A stretch of 34,675 nucleotides of DNA from contig NZ_CALUYG010000029.1 of the NCBI RefSeq assembly GCF_944324935.1, positions 1 through 34,675 on the forward strand, given 5' to 3'. The translations under genes were made by a program, and so were the position numbers. The DNA comes from an uncultured Desulfovibrio sp. Its GTDB lineage: Bacteria; Desulfobacterota; Desulfovibrionia; Desulfovibrionales; Desulfovibrionaceae. The notes beneath the pieces are model-generated. The model searched no databases, was not told where the DNA came from, and saw only the letters and a program-made list of their open reading frames with translations. Shown one piece after another: positions 17,513-26,101 of the stretch (positions are counted from its first letter, which is position 1; every line of letters starts with the position of its first letter).

Positions 17513-18136
17513 ATGGATATGCCCTGCCGTTATCGCCCCGTCCTGCAACAGGCGGAACGCGACGCCCTGTTCTTCCGCATGCGGGAGGAAGGGCTCACCC
17601 CCTGCGCCATGTACGCCTGTCAGCGGCCCAGCCTGCGCCGCTGGCGACACATCACCCGGCCCCGCCACGGCCTGCTCCTGGTCTGCGAACAGGCGACCGC
17701 CACGCCGTCCGCGGCGCTCCCCGCCCCTGCCGCCGCTCCCGCCGCCCCTGTCCTCCGGCCGGCGGACAGCGCCGCGCCCTCCCTGCCGGATACCGACGGC
17801 ATCCTGGCCGTAGGCCTGTTCAGCGGCTGGCGTGGACAGGTGGCGGAATTCGACTTCACGGTCTTCCGGCAGCACTTTTCCCGGGCCGTGCCCATCGCCC
17901 GGGGCGCTTTCCAGTGGATGTTCGCCCACACGGACGTCTCCGCCATCATGGGCCTTTGCCCGGTCAGCAATGCCCACGCCTGGCGGCTGGCCACGGCCTG
18001 CGGCTTCCGCGAGCTGGCCCGCCTGCCGCGCGCCTGCTGGCTGGCCCGTCGCCGCCGCCATGTGGACGGCGTGCTGGTCTGCTGCACGCCGGACAGTCTG
18101 GCCGCCGCCGGACAGGACGATCATCCGGCCGCCTGA
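17513..18136 (+). CDS. GNAT-like phage protein
   Basis: 207 aa. Residues about 60-85 are an Ala/Pro-rich linker between an N-terminal unit (1-60) and a C-terminal domain with the acetyltransferase fold signature: TDVSAIMGLCPVSNAHAWRL then ACGFRELARLP. Similar GNAT-like proteins occur in podovirus packaging/connector regions. The acetyl-CoA loop (Q/RxxGxG/A) is not clear, so catalytic activity is uncertain. It may instead be a virion accessory protein. It begins 2 bp after the terminase stop. Confidence 0.65.
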   Translation: MDMPCRYRPVLQQAERDALFFRMREEGLTPCAMYACQRPSLRRWRHITRPRHGLLLVCEQATATPSAALPAPAAAPAAPVLRPADSAAPSLPDTDGILAVGLFSGWRGQVAEFDFTVFRQHFSRAVPIARGAFQWMFAHTDVSAIMGLCPVSNAHAWRLATACGFRELARLPRACWLARRRRHVDGVLVCCTPDSLAAAGQDDHPAA

Positions 18137-18182
18137 TGCGGCCGGCTCTTCCCTTCATCATCACACGCCCGAGGAGGTTCTT

Positions 18183-18395
18183 ATGGGATTTGGAGGAGGC
18201 GCCAGCACGCCCAGCGTTCCCGCCGTCACCCCTGCGCCCAAGCAGGAAGTGCAGAAACCCGTCACCGAAGCCGCCACGGCCGCCCGCCAGAGCCAGAAGG
18301 ACAAGGCCAGCAAGGCCGCCGGCATCCGCGGCGCCATCTACACCAACCCGCTGCGCTCCGAAGGGGCGAGCGGCAAGACCCTGCTGGGACAGTAG
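18183..18395 (+). CDS. Small phage protein with C-terminal KTLLGQ
   Basis: 70 aa, starting MGFGGGASTPSVP after a GAGGAGGTT site. The sequence is Ala/Pro/Lys-rich, probably disordered, and ends NPLRSEGASGKTLLGQ. Proteins of this size, composition and TLLG ending are common just upstream of the connector gene in short-tailed phages, but their role is not known to me. It lies 12 bp before the connector gene. Confidence 0.7.
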   Translation: MGFGGGASTPSVPAVTPAPKQEVQKPVTEAATAARQSQKDKASKAAGIRGAIYTNPLRSEGASGKTLLGQ

Positions 18396-18407
18396 GAGTA
18401 CGGTCGC

Positions 18408-20294
18408 ATGGCCCCTTTCCCGGAAAATCGCCTGCACGCCCCGGCCGGCGCGCCGCCTGACCGAGAGGAGCTCGCGGCACGCGCCGATGTGCCCGCCCTG
18501 GCCCGGCGCTGGCGCGCCCTGCTGGATCGCCGCTCGCCCTGGGACGGCGCCTGGCGGAGCCTGGCGGAACACTTCCTGCCCACGCGCTGCCGCCTCGGCC
18601 CGGAAGACGAGAACCGCCCCCTGCTCAACAAGCGGCTGGTGGACGCCACCGGCATCCTGGCCATGCGCACGCTGGCGGCGGGCCTGCACGGCGGCATGAC
18701 CAGCCCGGCCCGGCAGTGGTTCCGCCTCTCCCTCGATGATGCCGACCTTGCCGACAGCCGCGCCGGCCAGCTCTATCTGGATGAAGTGGATCGACGCATG
18801 CGCGTGGTGTTCCAGCGGTCCAACTTCTACAACGCCGTGCACACGCTCTATGCCGAGCTGGGCACGTTCGGCACGGCCTTCATCTTCGAGCTGGCCGACC
18901 CGCGCCACGGCTTCCGCTTCCTGCCGCTCTGCGCCGGGGAGTATGCGCTGGATACCGATGCCGCCCGCCGGGTGGACACCGTGTTCCGCCGCTCTTCCAT
19001 GAGCCTGCGCCAGATCGAGGAGGCCTTCGGCCCGCATGTCCTGCCGGACAGCCTGCGGCAGGCGGCGCGACGCACGCCGGATCAGCGACAGACGGTCATC
19101 CATGCCGTCTTCCCCCGGCGACGGGGACGGCGCCCCGGTCTGCTCACCGCGGCGGCCATGCCCGTGGCCTCGGTGTACTGGCTGGAAGGCAGGGAGGGCA
19201 ACGCCACCCCGCTGCGCGTGTCGGGCTTCTGCGACTTCCCCGGTTTCGGGCCGCGCTGGGACGTGGCGGGCAACGAGGTCTACGGCCGCTCCCCGGCCAT
19301 GGACGCCCTGCCCGACTGCCGGATGTTGCAGCAAATGGGCATCACCACCCTCAAGGCCATCCACAAGGCGGTGGACCCGCCCATGAGCGTGGCCGCGGGC
19401 CTGCGCTCCGTGGGGCTCGATCTCACGCCCGGCGGCATCAACTATGTGGACAGCCCGCCCGGCCAGAATCCGCAGGCCGCCACGCCCCTGCTCCAGCTCA
19501 AGCCGGAGCTGGCCCAGTCCCGGCAGGCCATGCAGGCCGTACAGGAACAGATCCGCTCCGGGCTCTACAACGATCTGTTCCGCCTCATCCTCGAAGGGCG
19601 CTCCAAGGTCACGGCCAGCGAGATCGCCGCCCGCGAGGAGGAAAAGATGGTGCTCATCGGCCCGGTGCTGGAACGCCTGCACGACGAGCTGTTCATCCCG
19701 CTCATCGACCGGACCTTCAGCCTCATGCAGCGGCTGGACATGCTGCCGCCCTGCCCGCCGGAACTCGTCGGACGGCGGCTCAAGGTGGAATTCGTCTCCC
19801 TGCTGGCCCAGGCCCAGAAGCTCGTGGGCAGCGGCGCGACGGATCAGTATCTCAGCCTGACCCTGCGGGCCGCGGCCGCCTGGCCGGAAGCGCTGGACAG
19901 TCTGGATGTGGACAACATGCTGGATACCTATGCCCGGAATCTGGGCCTGCCCGTGAGCATCACCCGCTCCCGGCAGGAGCGCGAGCAGCTCCGGCAGGCC
20001 CGCGCGGAAGCCCAGCAACAGCAAAGCCTGCTCAAACAGCTCGAACAGGCCGCGGAGCTGGGCAAGACCCTCTCCCAGAGCGAGATCACCCTAGGCGGGG
20101 AAAAACGGAACCTGCTGGACGGCATCGCCCTGACCCTCCAGGCCCTGCTGCCGTCCGCTCTGTCCGCCGCCGTACCTGACCGCCCGGATGATCCGGCGAC
20201 GGATGCGCCGGCGGCAGAGGGGGAACCTGGACCGGAAACGACGGCAAAGGCCGCGCCCGCATCCGCGGCGCGATCCTCGGGAGGCCGCGCATGA
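18408..20294 (+). CDS. Phage portal / head-to-tail connector (podovirus type)
   Basis: 628 aa. The N-terminal part, with SPWDGAWRSLAEHFLPTR, DATGILAMRTLAAGLHGGMT and SPARQWFRL, matches the podovirus head-to-tail connecting protein family (T7 gp8-like). A long helical C-terminal region (about 520-570, EQLRQARAEAQQQQSLLKQL) would line the barrel or crown, followed by a disordered Ala/Pro-rich tail of about 60 residues. Twelve copies form the DNA entry ring in this family. Its stop overlaps the next start by 4 bp. Confidence 0.9.
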   Translation: MAPFPENRLHAPAGAPPDREELAARADVPALARRWRALLDRRSPWDGAWRSLAEHFLPTRCRLGPEDENRPLLNKRLVDATGILAMRTLAAGLHGGMTSPARQWFRLSLDDADLADSRAGQLYLDEVDRRMRVVFQRSNFYNAVHTLYAELGTFGTAFIFELADPRHGFRFLPLCAGEYALDTDAARRVDTVFRRSSMSLRQIEEAFGPHVLPDSLRQAARRTPDQRQTVIHAVFPRRRGRRPGLLTAAAMPVASVYWLEGREGNATPLRVSGFCDFPGFGPRWDVAGNEVYGRSPAMDALPDCRMLQQMGITTLKAIHKAVDPPMSVAAGLRSVGLDLTPGGINYVDSPPGQNPQAATPLLQLKPELAQSRQAMQAVQEQIRSGLYNDLFRLILEGRSKVTASEIAAREEEKMVLIGPVLERLHDELFIPLIDRTFSLMQRLDMLPPCPPELVGRRLKVEFVSLLAQAQKLVGSGATDQYLSLTLRAAAAWPEALDSLDVDNMLDTYARNLGLPVSITRSRQEREQLRQARAEAQQQQSLLKQLEQAAELGKTLSQSEITLGGEKRNLLDGIALTLQALLPSALSAAVPDRPDDPATDAPAAEGEPGPETTAKAAPASAARSSGGRA

Positions 20295-20614
20295 ACAGCC
20301 GTACCGCCCTGCCGCCTCTGAACGAGGATGCCGCCTCGCCCGTCCCCCCTGATGCCGTGCGGCGCTGGGAAGAAAACCTGCGGCAGGCCGCCGCCCTGCT
20401 GGCGGAAAACCGTCAGGGCCGCTCCCTGCTGCGCTGGCTGCTGACCTCCTGTCACTGCTTCGAGGCCAGCGACCCCGGCCCGCAGGATGCCCCGGGCAGC
20501 CTGTACGCCCGCGAAGGCCGCCGCGTGCTTGGCCTGCGCCTCCTGCGACTGGTGCAGGAGGCCTGCCCCGCCCGTGTGGCCCAACTTCTTACCCCGGAGG
20601 AACACGATGTCTGA
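20291..20614 (+). CDS. Bbp19-like phage protein
   Basis: 107 aa. The stretch LLRWLLTSCHCFEASDPG followed by YAREGRRVLGLRLLRLVQEA is typical of the small helical family named after Bordetella phage BPP-1 Bbp19, found between connector and scaffold genes. Function is unknown; a structural or assembly role is inferred from position. It is coupled to the connector by a 4-bp overlap and overlaps the next gene by 8 bp. Confidence 0.75.
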   Translation: MNSRTALPPLNEDAASPVPPDAVRRWEENLRQAAALLAENRQGRSLLRWLLTSCHCFEASDPGPQDAPGSLYAREGRRVLGLRLLRLVQEACPARVAQLLTPEEHDV

Positions 20615-21140
20615 TGCCCCGTTCACCGTCCCGGAAACCCCGATCCCGGCAAGCCCGACCCCGGAGGCCGCCGCCGCGCCCGACGGCGCGCTGCCCCTGC
20701 CGCCCTTCCTGCCGGGCGTGGACGATGCCGCCCCCGTCGCGCCGGAAGCGCGGCCTGCCGATGCCGGACAGTCTCCGGCGGAGGCGCAGGAAGCCCTTTT
20801 CCGCCAGCGGCTGGAAGCGCAGGACGACAGCCGCCGCCGGCAGTGGCGGGAACAGGTGGAACAATGGCGGCGGGATGTGGCCGCCGACCCGGAAATGGGC
20901 GGCGACAGGCTGGCCGGGACAGTGGCCCGCGCCCAGCTCGCCCTGGAACGCTTCGATACGGACGGCAGCATCGGCCGTCTGCTGGAAGAGAGCGGCTACG
21001 GCAACCATCCGGCGGTCATCCGCTTCTTCAACCGCATGGCCGACGGGCTCATGGAAGACAACCTGCCGCAATCCCGGCCCGACCTGCCCCTGCAACCGCT
21101 GGAAGAACGCATGTACGCGGGCTGGAGCTCGCGTCCGTAA
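20607..21140 (+). CDS. Phage scaffold-like protein
   Basis: 177 aa. It has an acidic, Pro/Ala-rich N-terminus (1-60), a charged helical segment (RQRLEAQDDSRRRQWREQVE) and a conserved core DPEMGGDRLAGTVARAQLAL with NHPAVIRFFNRMADGL. This pattern is common in proteins encoded directly before the capsid gene in BPP-1-like and related phages, usually taken as scaffolding. No protease triad is seen. A GGAGG precedes the start. Confidence 0.75.
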   Translation: MSDAPFTVPETPIPASPTPEAAAAPDGALPLPPFLPGVDDAAPVAPEARPADAGQSPAEAQEALFRQRLEAQDDSRRRQWREQVEQWRRDVAADPEMGGDRLAGTVARAQLALERFDTDGSIGRLLEESGYGNHPAVIRFFNRMADGLMEDNLPQSRPDLPLQPLEERMYAGWSSRP

Positions 21141-21235
21141 GCTCCGCGGCAGGGAACGGCCCTGCCCGTCAACTCCCCTGCCCGCCCTCCGGCCCCCTCA
21201 CTTTTCGCACCCTTTTCCTTTCAGGAGGTTTCCCT

Positions 21236-22228
21236 ATGGCCAATTCGTCTCTTGGTTTCGTCGTCACGCTGGCGGAAATGGAGCAGTTCTACCGCGGCGA
21301 GAAGGCCGGCCAGATCATCGAACTTATGAACCGCACCAACGACATCATGGATGACGTGCCGTGGATGGAAGCCAATCAGTCCGACGGCCACCTGACCCGC
21401 ATCCGTACCGGCCTGCCGGAGATCTACTGGCGCAGGCTCTATCAGGGCACGCCGCCCGCCAAGTCCCAGTGGTCGCAGGTCAAGGAGAGCTGCGGCATCC
21501 TCGAAGCCATCATGGAGCTGGACGTGGAAGAGCTGCGCCTCTACGGCAGCCGCGACAAGGCCTTCCGCATGAGCGAGGGCATCGCCTTTGCCGAGGCCAT
21601 GCGCCAGAAGGTGGCCTCCACCCTCTTCTACGGAGACAGCAACCTCAATCCCGACGCCTTCAACGGGCTCGCCATGCGCTATCCGGCAAAGGACGCCGAA
21701 AATGTGCTGGATGCGGGCGGCACGGACGAAAACGGCTGCACCTCCCTCTGGCTGGTCTCCTGGGGCGCGCAGGCCGCGCACGGCATCTATCCCAAGGACA
21801 GCACCGGCGGCCTCTCGCACGAAGACCTCCACACCTACATGGCGCAGGACGACAACGGCCGAAAATATCAGGTCACGGGCGACAAGTATAACTGGCGCTG
21901 CGGCCTGGCCGTCCGCGACTGGCGGGCCGTGGTGCGCATCGCCAACCTGCCGGTGGCCGCGCTCGGCAAGCGCAAGGGCGAACAAGGCTTCATCGACCTG
22001 CAGAAGCTGACCATCGAGGCCAAGAACAAGATGCCCCAGCACCTGCGCCAGAAAGCCATCTGGTACGGCAATGCCGACGCGCTGACCGCGCTGGAGCTCC
22101 AGAACTCCGACGCCGGACAGGTACAGCTCCAGTACGGCGAATTCTTCGCCGCCCAGGCCGTCCCCGTCCTGCACGGCCGCCCCGTGCGCCAGTGCGACGC
22201 CATCCTTTCCACCGAACAGCCCGTCTAG
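21236..22228 (+). CDS. Major capsid protein
   Basis: 330 aa. ANSSLGFVVTLAEMEQFYRG, IIELMNRTNDIMDDVPWMEA, TRIRTGLPEIYWRRLYQG and ALGKRKGEQGFIDLQ match the major head protein family of BPP-1-like podoviruses, expected to have the HK97 fold. The start has a strong TCAGGAGG site. It is preceded by a 95-bp gap, consistent with strong separate translation. There is no prohead protease in the cluster, so cleavage-based maturation is not expected. Confidence 0.9.
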   Translation: MANSSLGFVVTLAEMEQFYRGEKAGQIIELMNRTNDIMDDVPWMEANQSDGHLTRIRTGLPEIYWRRLYQGTPPAKSQWSQVKESCGILEAIMELDVEELRLYGSRDKAFRMSEGIAFAEAMRQKVASTLFYGDSNLNPDAFNGLAMRYPAKDAENVLDAGGTDENGCTSLWLVSWGAQAAHGIYPKDSTGGLSHEDLHTYMAQDDNGRKYQVTGDKYNWRCGLAVRDWRAVVRIANLPVAALGKRKGEQGFIDLQKLTIEAKNKMPQHLRQKAIWYGNADALTALELQNSDAGQVQLQYGEFFAAQAVPVLHGRPVRQCDAILSTEQPV

Positions 22229-22331
22229 GCTGTTCCCGCCAATGGGCATTTCTTTCCGAAACTCAGCCCTTCGGCCGCCACGCCGCCGACGGGCCATTCC
22301 CCGCCACCTTCCAACCACAAAGGACAGCATC

Positions 22332-22763
22332 ATGGCCATTATCGACAGCACGTCCGTCTTCCATGAAGGCCCCCTCACCGCCGAGACCGACAGCCGCGCC
22401 GTACCGCTCACGGCCCTGCGCCTGCCCGGCCGCATGGAGCCCATCCCCTTCCGCATCTGCGTTCCCGAAGCCTTTGATCCCGCCGAGCTGGACACGCTGG
22501 CCATCACCCTGCAGGAGGCCGACAGCAACGACGGTTCCTGGACGGACGTCCCCGACGCCAGCCTGACCATTGCCGGCACGGCTCTTACCGCCGGAGCGCG
22601 CGTGGGCTGGCGCCATGTGCCGCAGGGCGTACGCAAGAGCTGGCTGCGCCTGCACCTCGTGCCCACGCCGCAGTCCTCGCAGACCGTCAGCAAGGGGAGC
22701 CTCTTCGCCGCCCTCACCCGTGAGGAGGATATGCCCTACGAACCGGCCCTGCAGGTCCGCTAG
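22332..22763 (+). CDS. Bbp16-like capsid cement protein
   Basis: 143 aa, close to the length of Bordetella phage BPP-1 Bbp16, which stabilises the capsid as a cement protein. It has a largely beta composition, with the usual family features RAVPLTALRLPGRMEPIPFR near the start and AGARVGWRHVPQGVRKSWLR near residues 83-102. It follows the capsid gene by 103 bp. I call it from position and motif layout. Confidence 0.78.
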   Translation: MAIIDSTSVFHEGPLTAETDSRAVPLTALRLPGRMEPIPFRICVPEAFDPAELDTLAITLQEADSNDGSWTDVPDASLTIAGTALTAGARVGWRHVPQGVRKSWLRLHLVPTPQSSQTVSKGSLFAALTREEDMPYEPALQVR

Positions 22764-22855
22764 AACCCTTTGCCCGTGAAAAAGGCAAAACGTGAGGCGA
22801 CGGCACAGCGCCGTCCGGCCCTTCCCCGCCCCCTTCCCTCACTGCGAGACGACGT

Positions 22856-23449
22856 ATGAACACCCTCAGTCAAATGGCCATCTGGAACCGCGCCCTCGGC
22901 TTTCTGGGCACGCGAAGCGTGGCCTCGGAACGGGAAAACACCCCGGAGGCCATCCAGTGCCGCCTCTACTGGGACAGCGCCCGGCGGCAGGTGCTGCGGG
23001 ATTTCCCCTGGCCCTTCGCCCAGCGGCGCGGCTGGCTGGCCCGCCTGCCCCTGCCGGACGGCTACGAGCTGGAATTCCGCCACGCCTATGCCCTGCCGGA
23101 AAACTGCCTCAAGGCGCATGAAGTCCGCCACGAGGGACGCCACAAGCGCCCCTTCGCCCTGGCCCGGCACACCGAAAGCGAACGCCCCATGCTGCTCACC
23201 GATGCGGCCCGCGCCCTGCTCCTCTACACGGAGGATGTCCGCAACTGCCAGCTCTTCGACGACCTCTTCGCCTATATGCTCTCGCGCAAGCTGGCGGCAC
23301 AGGTCGCCGTCTCGCTGCTCAAAAACAACACCAGCAAAATCAACGAGCTGGAACAACTCTACGCGGCCAGCCTGCCCCAGGCCCGGCAGGCCGCCATAAG
23401 CGAAGGACAGGAACCGCCCCTGCGGGACAGCTGGCTGGACGCCCGCTAG
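22856..23449 (+). CDS. Tail adaptor / tubular protein A-like (T7 gp11 family)
   Basis: 197 aa. IWNRALGFLGTRSVAS, CRLYWDSARRQVLRDFPWPF and PENCLKAHEVRH give the typical order of the short-tailed phage tail tubular protein A family: an N-terminal helix pair, the W-x-FA motif and a beta domain. It would attach the nozzle to the connector as a dodecameric ring. A very strong hairpin begins 10 bp after its stop, probably closing the head operon. Confidence 0.85.
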   Translation: MNTLSQMAIWNRALGFLGTRSVASERENTPEAIQCRLYWDSARRQVLRDFPWPFAQRRGWLARLPLPDGYELEFRHAYALPENCLKAHEVRHEGRHKRPFALARHTESERPMLLTDAARALLLYTEDVRNCQLFDDLFAYMLSRKLAAQVAVSLLKNNTSKINELEQLYAASLPQARQAAISEGQEPPLRDSWLDAR

Positions 23450-23458
23450 TCGGAGTAC

Positions 23459-23512
23459 TGGGGGGAAGGGAAACCCCTCCGCCGGCGCGGGAGGGGATTT
23501 CCCTTCCCCCCA
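23459..23512. terminator. Large G/C-rich hairpin after the tail adaptor gene
   Basis: Arms 23459-23480 and 23490-23512 pair over about 22 bp with a single bulged T and a 9-base loop. It begins 10 bp after the tail adaptor stop, so a transcriptional stop or 3'-end stabiliser is likely. There is no U-tract. Its G6-AAGGG arm sequence recurs in the palindrome at 23822-23882, which suggests a dispersed repeat family. Confidence 0.55.
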
Positions 23513-23579
23513 AGCCCCCCATCCTTTCCCCAGCGCGCTTTTACCCAAAAAATGAAACAGCATCGTGACGCGCAGGCCC

Positions 23580-23770
23580 GACCTCACCGGCGGCCTTCGT
23601 TCCATGAAAAGGAAGGCAGAACAGCAAAGCGCGACCGGATGGCGGCCTGAAAGGCCGTGCCTGTCAGGCGACGCAGGAGCCTTACAGGCATCGACAGCGG
23701 AGCGCGACCGAATGGCGGCCCGTCTTTTCCTTTCACGGCTGGCAGCGGCAAGGGAAGGCCGCCATGCCGC
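23580..23770. repeat. Imperfect direct repeats and small palindromes before the tail fibre gene
   Basis: AGCGCGACCG(G/A)ATGGCGGCC occurs at about 23628-23647 and at 23701-23720, about 73 bp apart. Between them are GGCCTGAAAGGCC and TGCCTGT...ACAGGCA palindromes. No convincing coding frame covers 23450-23976; the open frame from 23565 has odd composition and no ribosome-binding site. The purpose is unknown. Confidence 0.45.
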
Positions 23771-23821
23771 GACACCGCATCATCCTCTCTGTAAAGCGCG
23801 CGGGGGAGGGGTTGGGGGGAG

Positions 23822-23882
23822 TCCGAGGGGGGAAGGGGGACCCCGCCCGCGCGAGGCGCGGGGTCCCCCTTCCCCCCTCGGA
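23822..23882. repeat. Perfect 25-bp inverted repeat upstream of the tail fibre gene
   Basis: Arms 23822-23846 and 23858-23882 are exact reverse complements over 25 bp, with an 11-base loop. The run on the plus strand is A-rich after the hairpin, not T-rich, so it is not a standard intrinsic terminator for rightward transcription. It lies 95 bp before the tail fibre start. It may be an extragenic palindromic repeat or an RNA structure that limits fibre expression. Confidence 0.6.
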
Positions 23883-23976
23883 AAAACCTCCCGCAGCCCG
23901 CCTGTCGGAACCTGCCGCGCACGAAGGACCTCGCCATGAACAGACGATCCCCCCGGGATACCAAGGAGCAGTCCCT

Positions 23977-25230
23977 ATGACCATGCCCTCCAGCGTCAGC
24001 CGTGCCCGTTATGAAGGCAACGGTACGGCGACGCTATTCCCCTTTTCCTTCAAGGTCTGGGAGACATCCCAGCTCTGCGTCACCCTTACCCGGCCGGACG
24101 GCACGAGCTCTGTCGCCGAAGGCTGGACGGCCAGCCTTGATGAGGATGGCGGCACTGTCAGCTATCTGCATGAGGGCTCTCCATTGCCTGAAGGCTGGCT
24201 GCTGGCCATCACCCGCGACATGCCCTTCACGCAGGAGATCGACCTTGTGAGCGCCACCCGCTTTGACCCGGCCGTCATGGAAGACGGGCTGGACATGGCC
24301 ACGGCGGAGCGGCAGCAGTTGCGGGAGCAGCTCTCCCGTTCGGTCATCCTGCCGCCCACCAGCGACAAGAGTCCGCTGGAGCTGGCCGAACGCCTGCTGG
24401 AGGCTGAAAAAACGGCCGTGGACGCCGCCCGGAAGGCCGAAACGGAAGCCGTCTCGGCGACGGAACAGGCCGGCCGGGCCGAGGCGGAGGCCGCCACGGC
24501 CGCGGCACACGCCACGGATGCCGAGGAGGCCGCACGGCTGGCCCGGGCCTGGGCCGAATCGCCCACGCCGCCCGATCCCGACGACCCGGGCAGCAGATCG
24601 GCGAAGGAGTGGGCACAGATCGCTTCGGACACGGTCCCGCTGGCCACGGACAGTCTGCCCGGCAAGGCCTGCTTCCCGCCGCCCTTTACCATCGACGCAC
24701 AGGGAACGGTAGGCATCCGCAATGCCGATGCCGCCCAAAACGGCCTGGTGCGGCTCAGCAATGCCGTGAACAGCGCCACCGGCAAACTGGCCGCCTCGGA
24801 CACGGCGGTCAAGACGGCATATGACAAGGCCGTTGCCGCGGCGACGGCGGCCAGCACGGCAACGACCACGGCGAACAACGCCCTGACCAGGGCAAATCAG
24901 GCTGTCGCCTCCGCCGGGAGCGTGGCCCTGAAGGGATCGCGCTCAACGATCGGCAACTGGACCCTCAGCGGCCTGACCGTGGGCAAGCCGCTCTATATCC
25001 TGGCTTCCAACACCAATACCACCGGGGATTACTCCTATGTTTTCCTGAAGGTCCTCTCGGGAGCCGTCGCCGGGACCTCGGCAAGCACTGTCTACGCCAG
25101 ATATTTCTTTATCGGCTGCGGGATGGAGAACTCCAGCACCAATACCTTCATCACCATCCCCACGGCGGCGACGGTCGTCATCGGCCTGACCAACCTGCAG
25201 GGCGCCATGACCCTTCGCGCTTATCAATAG
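23977..25230 (+). CDS. Tail fibre protein
   Basis: 417 aa. Residues 1-120 form a virion-attachment domain of T7-fibre type (ARYEGNGTATLFPFSFKV, later FDPAVMEDGLDMATAERQQL). About 120-215 and 290-330 are Ala-rich coiled-coil stretches, as in trimeric fibres. The C-terminal 100 residues (from NWTLSGLTVGKPLYI) are a beta-rich receptor-binding tip ending AMTLRAYQ. The start at 23977 follows AAGGAG; an upstream in-frame start at 23764 would add the palindromic region and is rejected. The fibre sits between tail adaptor and nozzle genes and is followed by a DUF4376 gene. Host range would depend on the tip. Confidence 0.85.
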   Translation: MTMPSSVSRARYEGNGTATLFPFSFKVWETSQLCVTLTRPDGTSSVAEGWTASLDEDGGTVSYLHEGSPLPEGWLLAITRDMPFTQEIDLVSATRFDPAVMEDGLDMATAERQQLREQLSRSVILPPTSDKSPLELAERLLEAEKTAVDAARKAETEAVSATEQAGRAEAEAATAAAHATDAEEAARLARAWAESPTPPDPDDPGSRSAKEWAQIASDTVPLATDSLPGKACFPPPFTIDAQGTVGIRNADAAQNGLVRLSNAVNSATGKLAASDTAVKTAYDKAVAAATAASTATTTANNALTRANQAVASAGSVALKGSRSTIGNWTLSGLTVGKPLYILASNTNTTGDYSYVFLKVLSGAVAGTSASTVYARYFFIGCGMENSSTNTFITIPTAATVVIGLTNLQGAMTLRAYQ

Positions 25231-25241
25231 GAGAAGAACGC

Positions 25242-25817
25242 ATGCACATACTTGTCCACGACGGCAGCATCCGCAATGTCGACAACGAGGCCGACGCCGG
25301 GGCCCTGCTCGCGCTGGGAGCGCACGAACTCACGGCGACGGAGATCGCCGAGGCGGGCATGGCCGGTCTCGAACATCTGGTCAGCCCGTTGAATACATCC
25401 GTCGGCCCCGATGGCCGCATCACGTTCAGCCCGCCCGCCGGACCGACGCTGGCGGAAGCCCGCACCGCCGCGCTTGCCCGGCTCGATGCCGCCTTTGCCG
25501 ACGCCGAGGCCGGGGGACGCGTCCTGTCCTCCGCCGGCTTCGTCATCGACGCCACGGAACGCAGTAACCGGGACATTGCAGGTCTCATCACCAGCATGGA
25601 GGCCAGCGGCACGCCCGAAACGACCTTCTGCGCGGCGGACAACAGCTTCCATACCGTGACGCTGGAACAGCTCCGGGCCATGCGGCTGGAGGTCATCGCC
25701 CACGGGCAGGCGCTCTATGCCCGCAAATGGGAACTGCGCACGGCCATCGAGAGCGCGCAGAACGTGGAAGCCGTGCGGGCCATCGACATCAACTTTGACG
25801 GGGTGAGCGCCGCATGA
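25242..25817 (+). CDS. DUF4376-like tail-fibre-associated protein
   Basis: 191 aa. The C-terminal half (ERSNRDIAGLITSMEASGTP, FCAADNSFHTVTLEQLRAM, YARKWELRTAIESAQ) fits the DUF4376 domain common in phage fibre-associated or fibre-assembly proteins. The N-terminal 65 residues are a separate unit. A GGAGAA site precedes it, and it lies 11 bp after the fibre gene. Its role may be fibre folding or attachment; this is inferred. Confidence 0.75.
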   Translation: MHILVHDGSIRNVDNEADAGALLALGAHELTATEIAEAGMAGLEHLVSPLNTSVGPDGRITFSPPAGPTLAEARTAALARLDAAFADAEAGGRVLSSAGFVIDATERSNRDIAGLITSMEASGTPETTFCAADNSFHTVTLEQLRAMRLEVIAHGQALYARKWELRTAIESAQNVEAVRAIDINFDGVSAA

Positions 25818-26098
25818 TGAAGACATACGCAAAACATCTGCTGGTGGCTCTGGACCAGCTCATCAATGCCGTCTGCGGCGGCTGGCCGGACGAGACCCTG
25901 TCCAGCCGGGCCTGGCGACGGCATGTGGCGGGCCGGGGCTCATGGCCCTGCCGGTGCATCGACGGGCTCTTTTTCTGGGATACGGAAACACGCGGCGGCC
26001 TCATCGTCCGGCATTGCCGGCTGAGCTACGAGAGCGAGCGGCAGGGACGGCAGCAGCCGCCGGAGCTGCGGTCGGCGGCGGGAACAGGCAGGAGCTGA
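25814..26098 (+). CDS. Conserved small phage protein
   Basis: 94 aa beginning MMKTYAKHLLVALDQLINAV, then CGGWPDETLSSRAWR and a cysteine/tryptophan-containing middle (SWPCRCIDGLFFW). Similar proteins with the GG-x-PDETLS-x-R-x-WR core recur in tail regions of many phages without known function. It overlaps the previous stop by 4 bp and ends 3 bp before the nozzle gene, so it is translationally coupled to tail production. Confidence 0.7.
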   Translation: MMKTYAKHLLVALDQLINAVCGGWPDETLSSRAWRRHVAGRGSWPCRCIDGLFFWDTETRGGLIVRHCRLSYESERQGRQQPPELRSAAGTGRS

Positions 26099-26101
26099 GC
26101 C

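Noticed and set aside
17964..20024. Long minus-strand open frame opposite the connector gene
   Set aside because: Reverse shadow of the connector and GNAT-like genes; composition is that of antisense GC-rich DNA.
23459..23882. CRISPR array or riboswitch in the repeat-rich island
   Set aside because: Only two palindromes and one imperfect repeat pair with irregular spacing; no regular spacers and no known riboswitch core.
23565..23939. Open frame in the island before the tail fibre
   Set aside because: It runs through the palindromes, has biased Arg/Pro/Gly composition and no ribosome-binding site.
23450..26100. Diversity-generating retroelement, expected by analogy with phage BPP-1
   Set aside because: No reverse transcriptase gene, Avd gene or template/variable repeat pair was found in the window; the fibre tip shows no lectin-type variable region.
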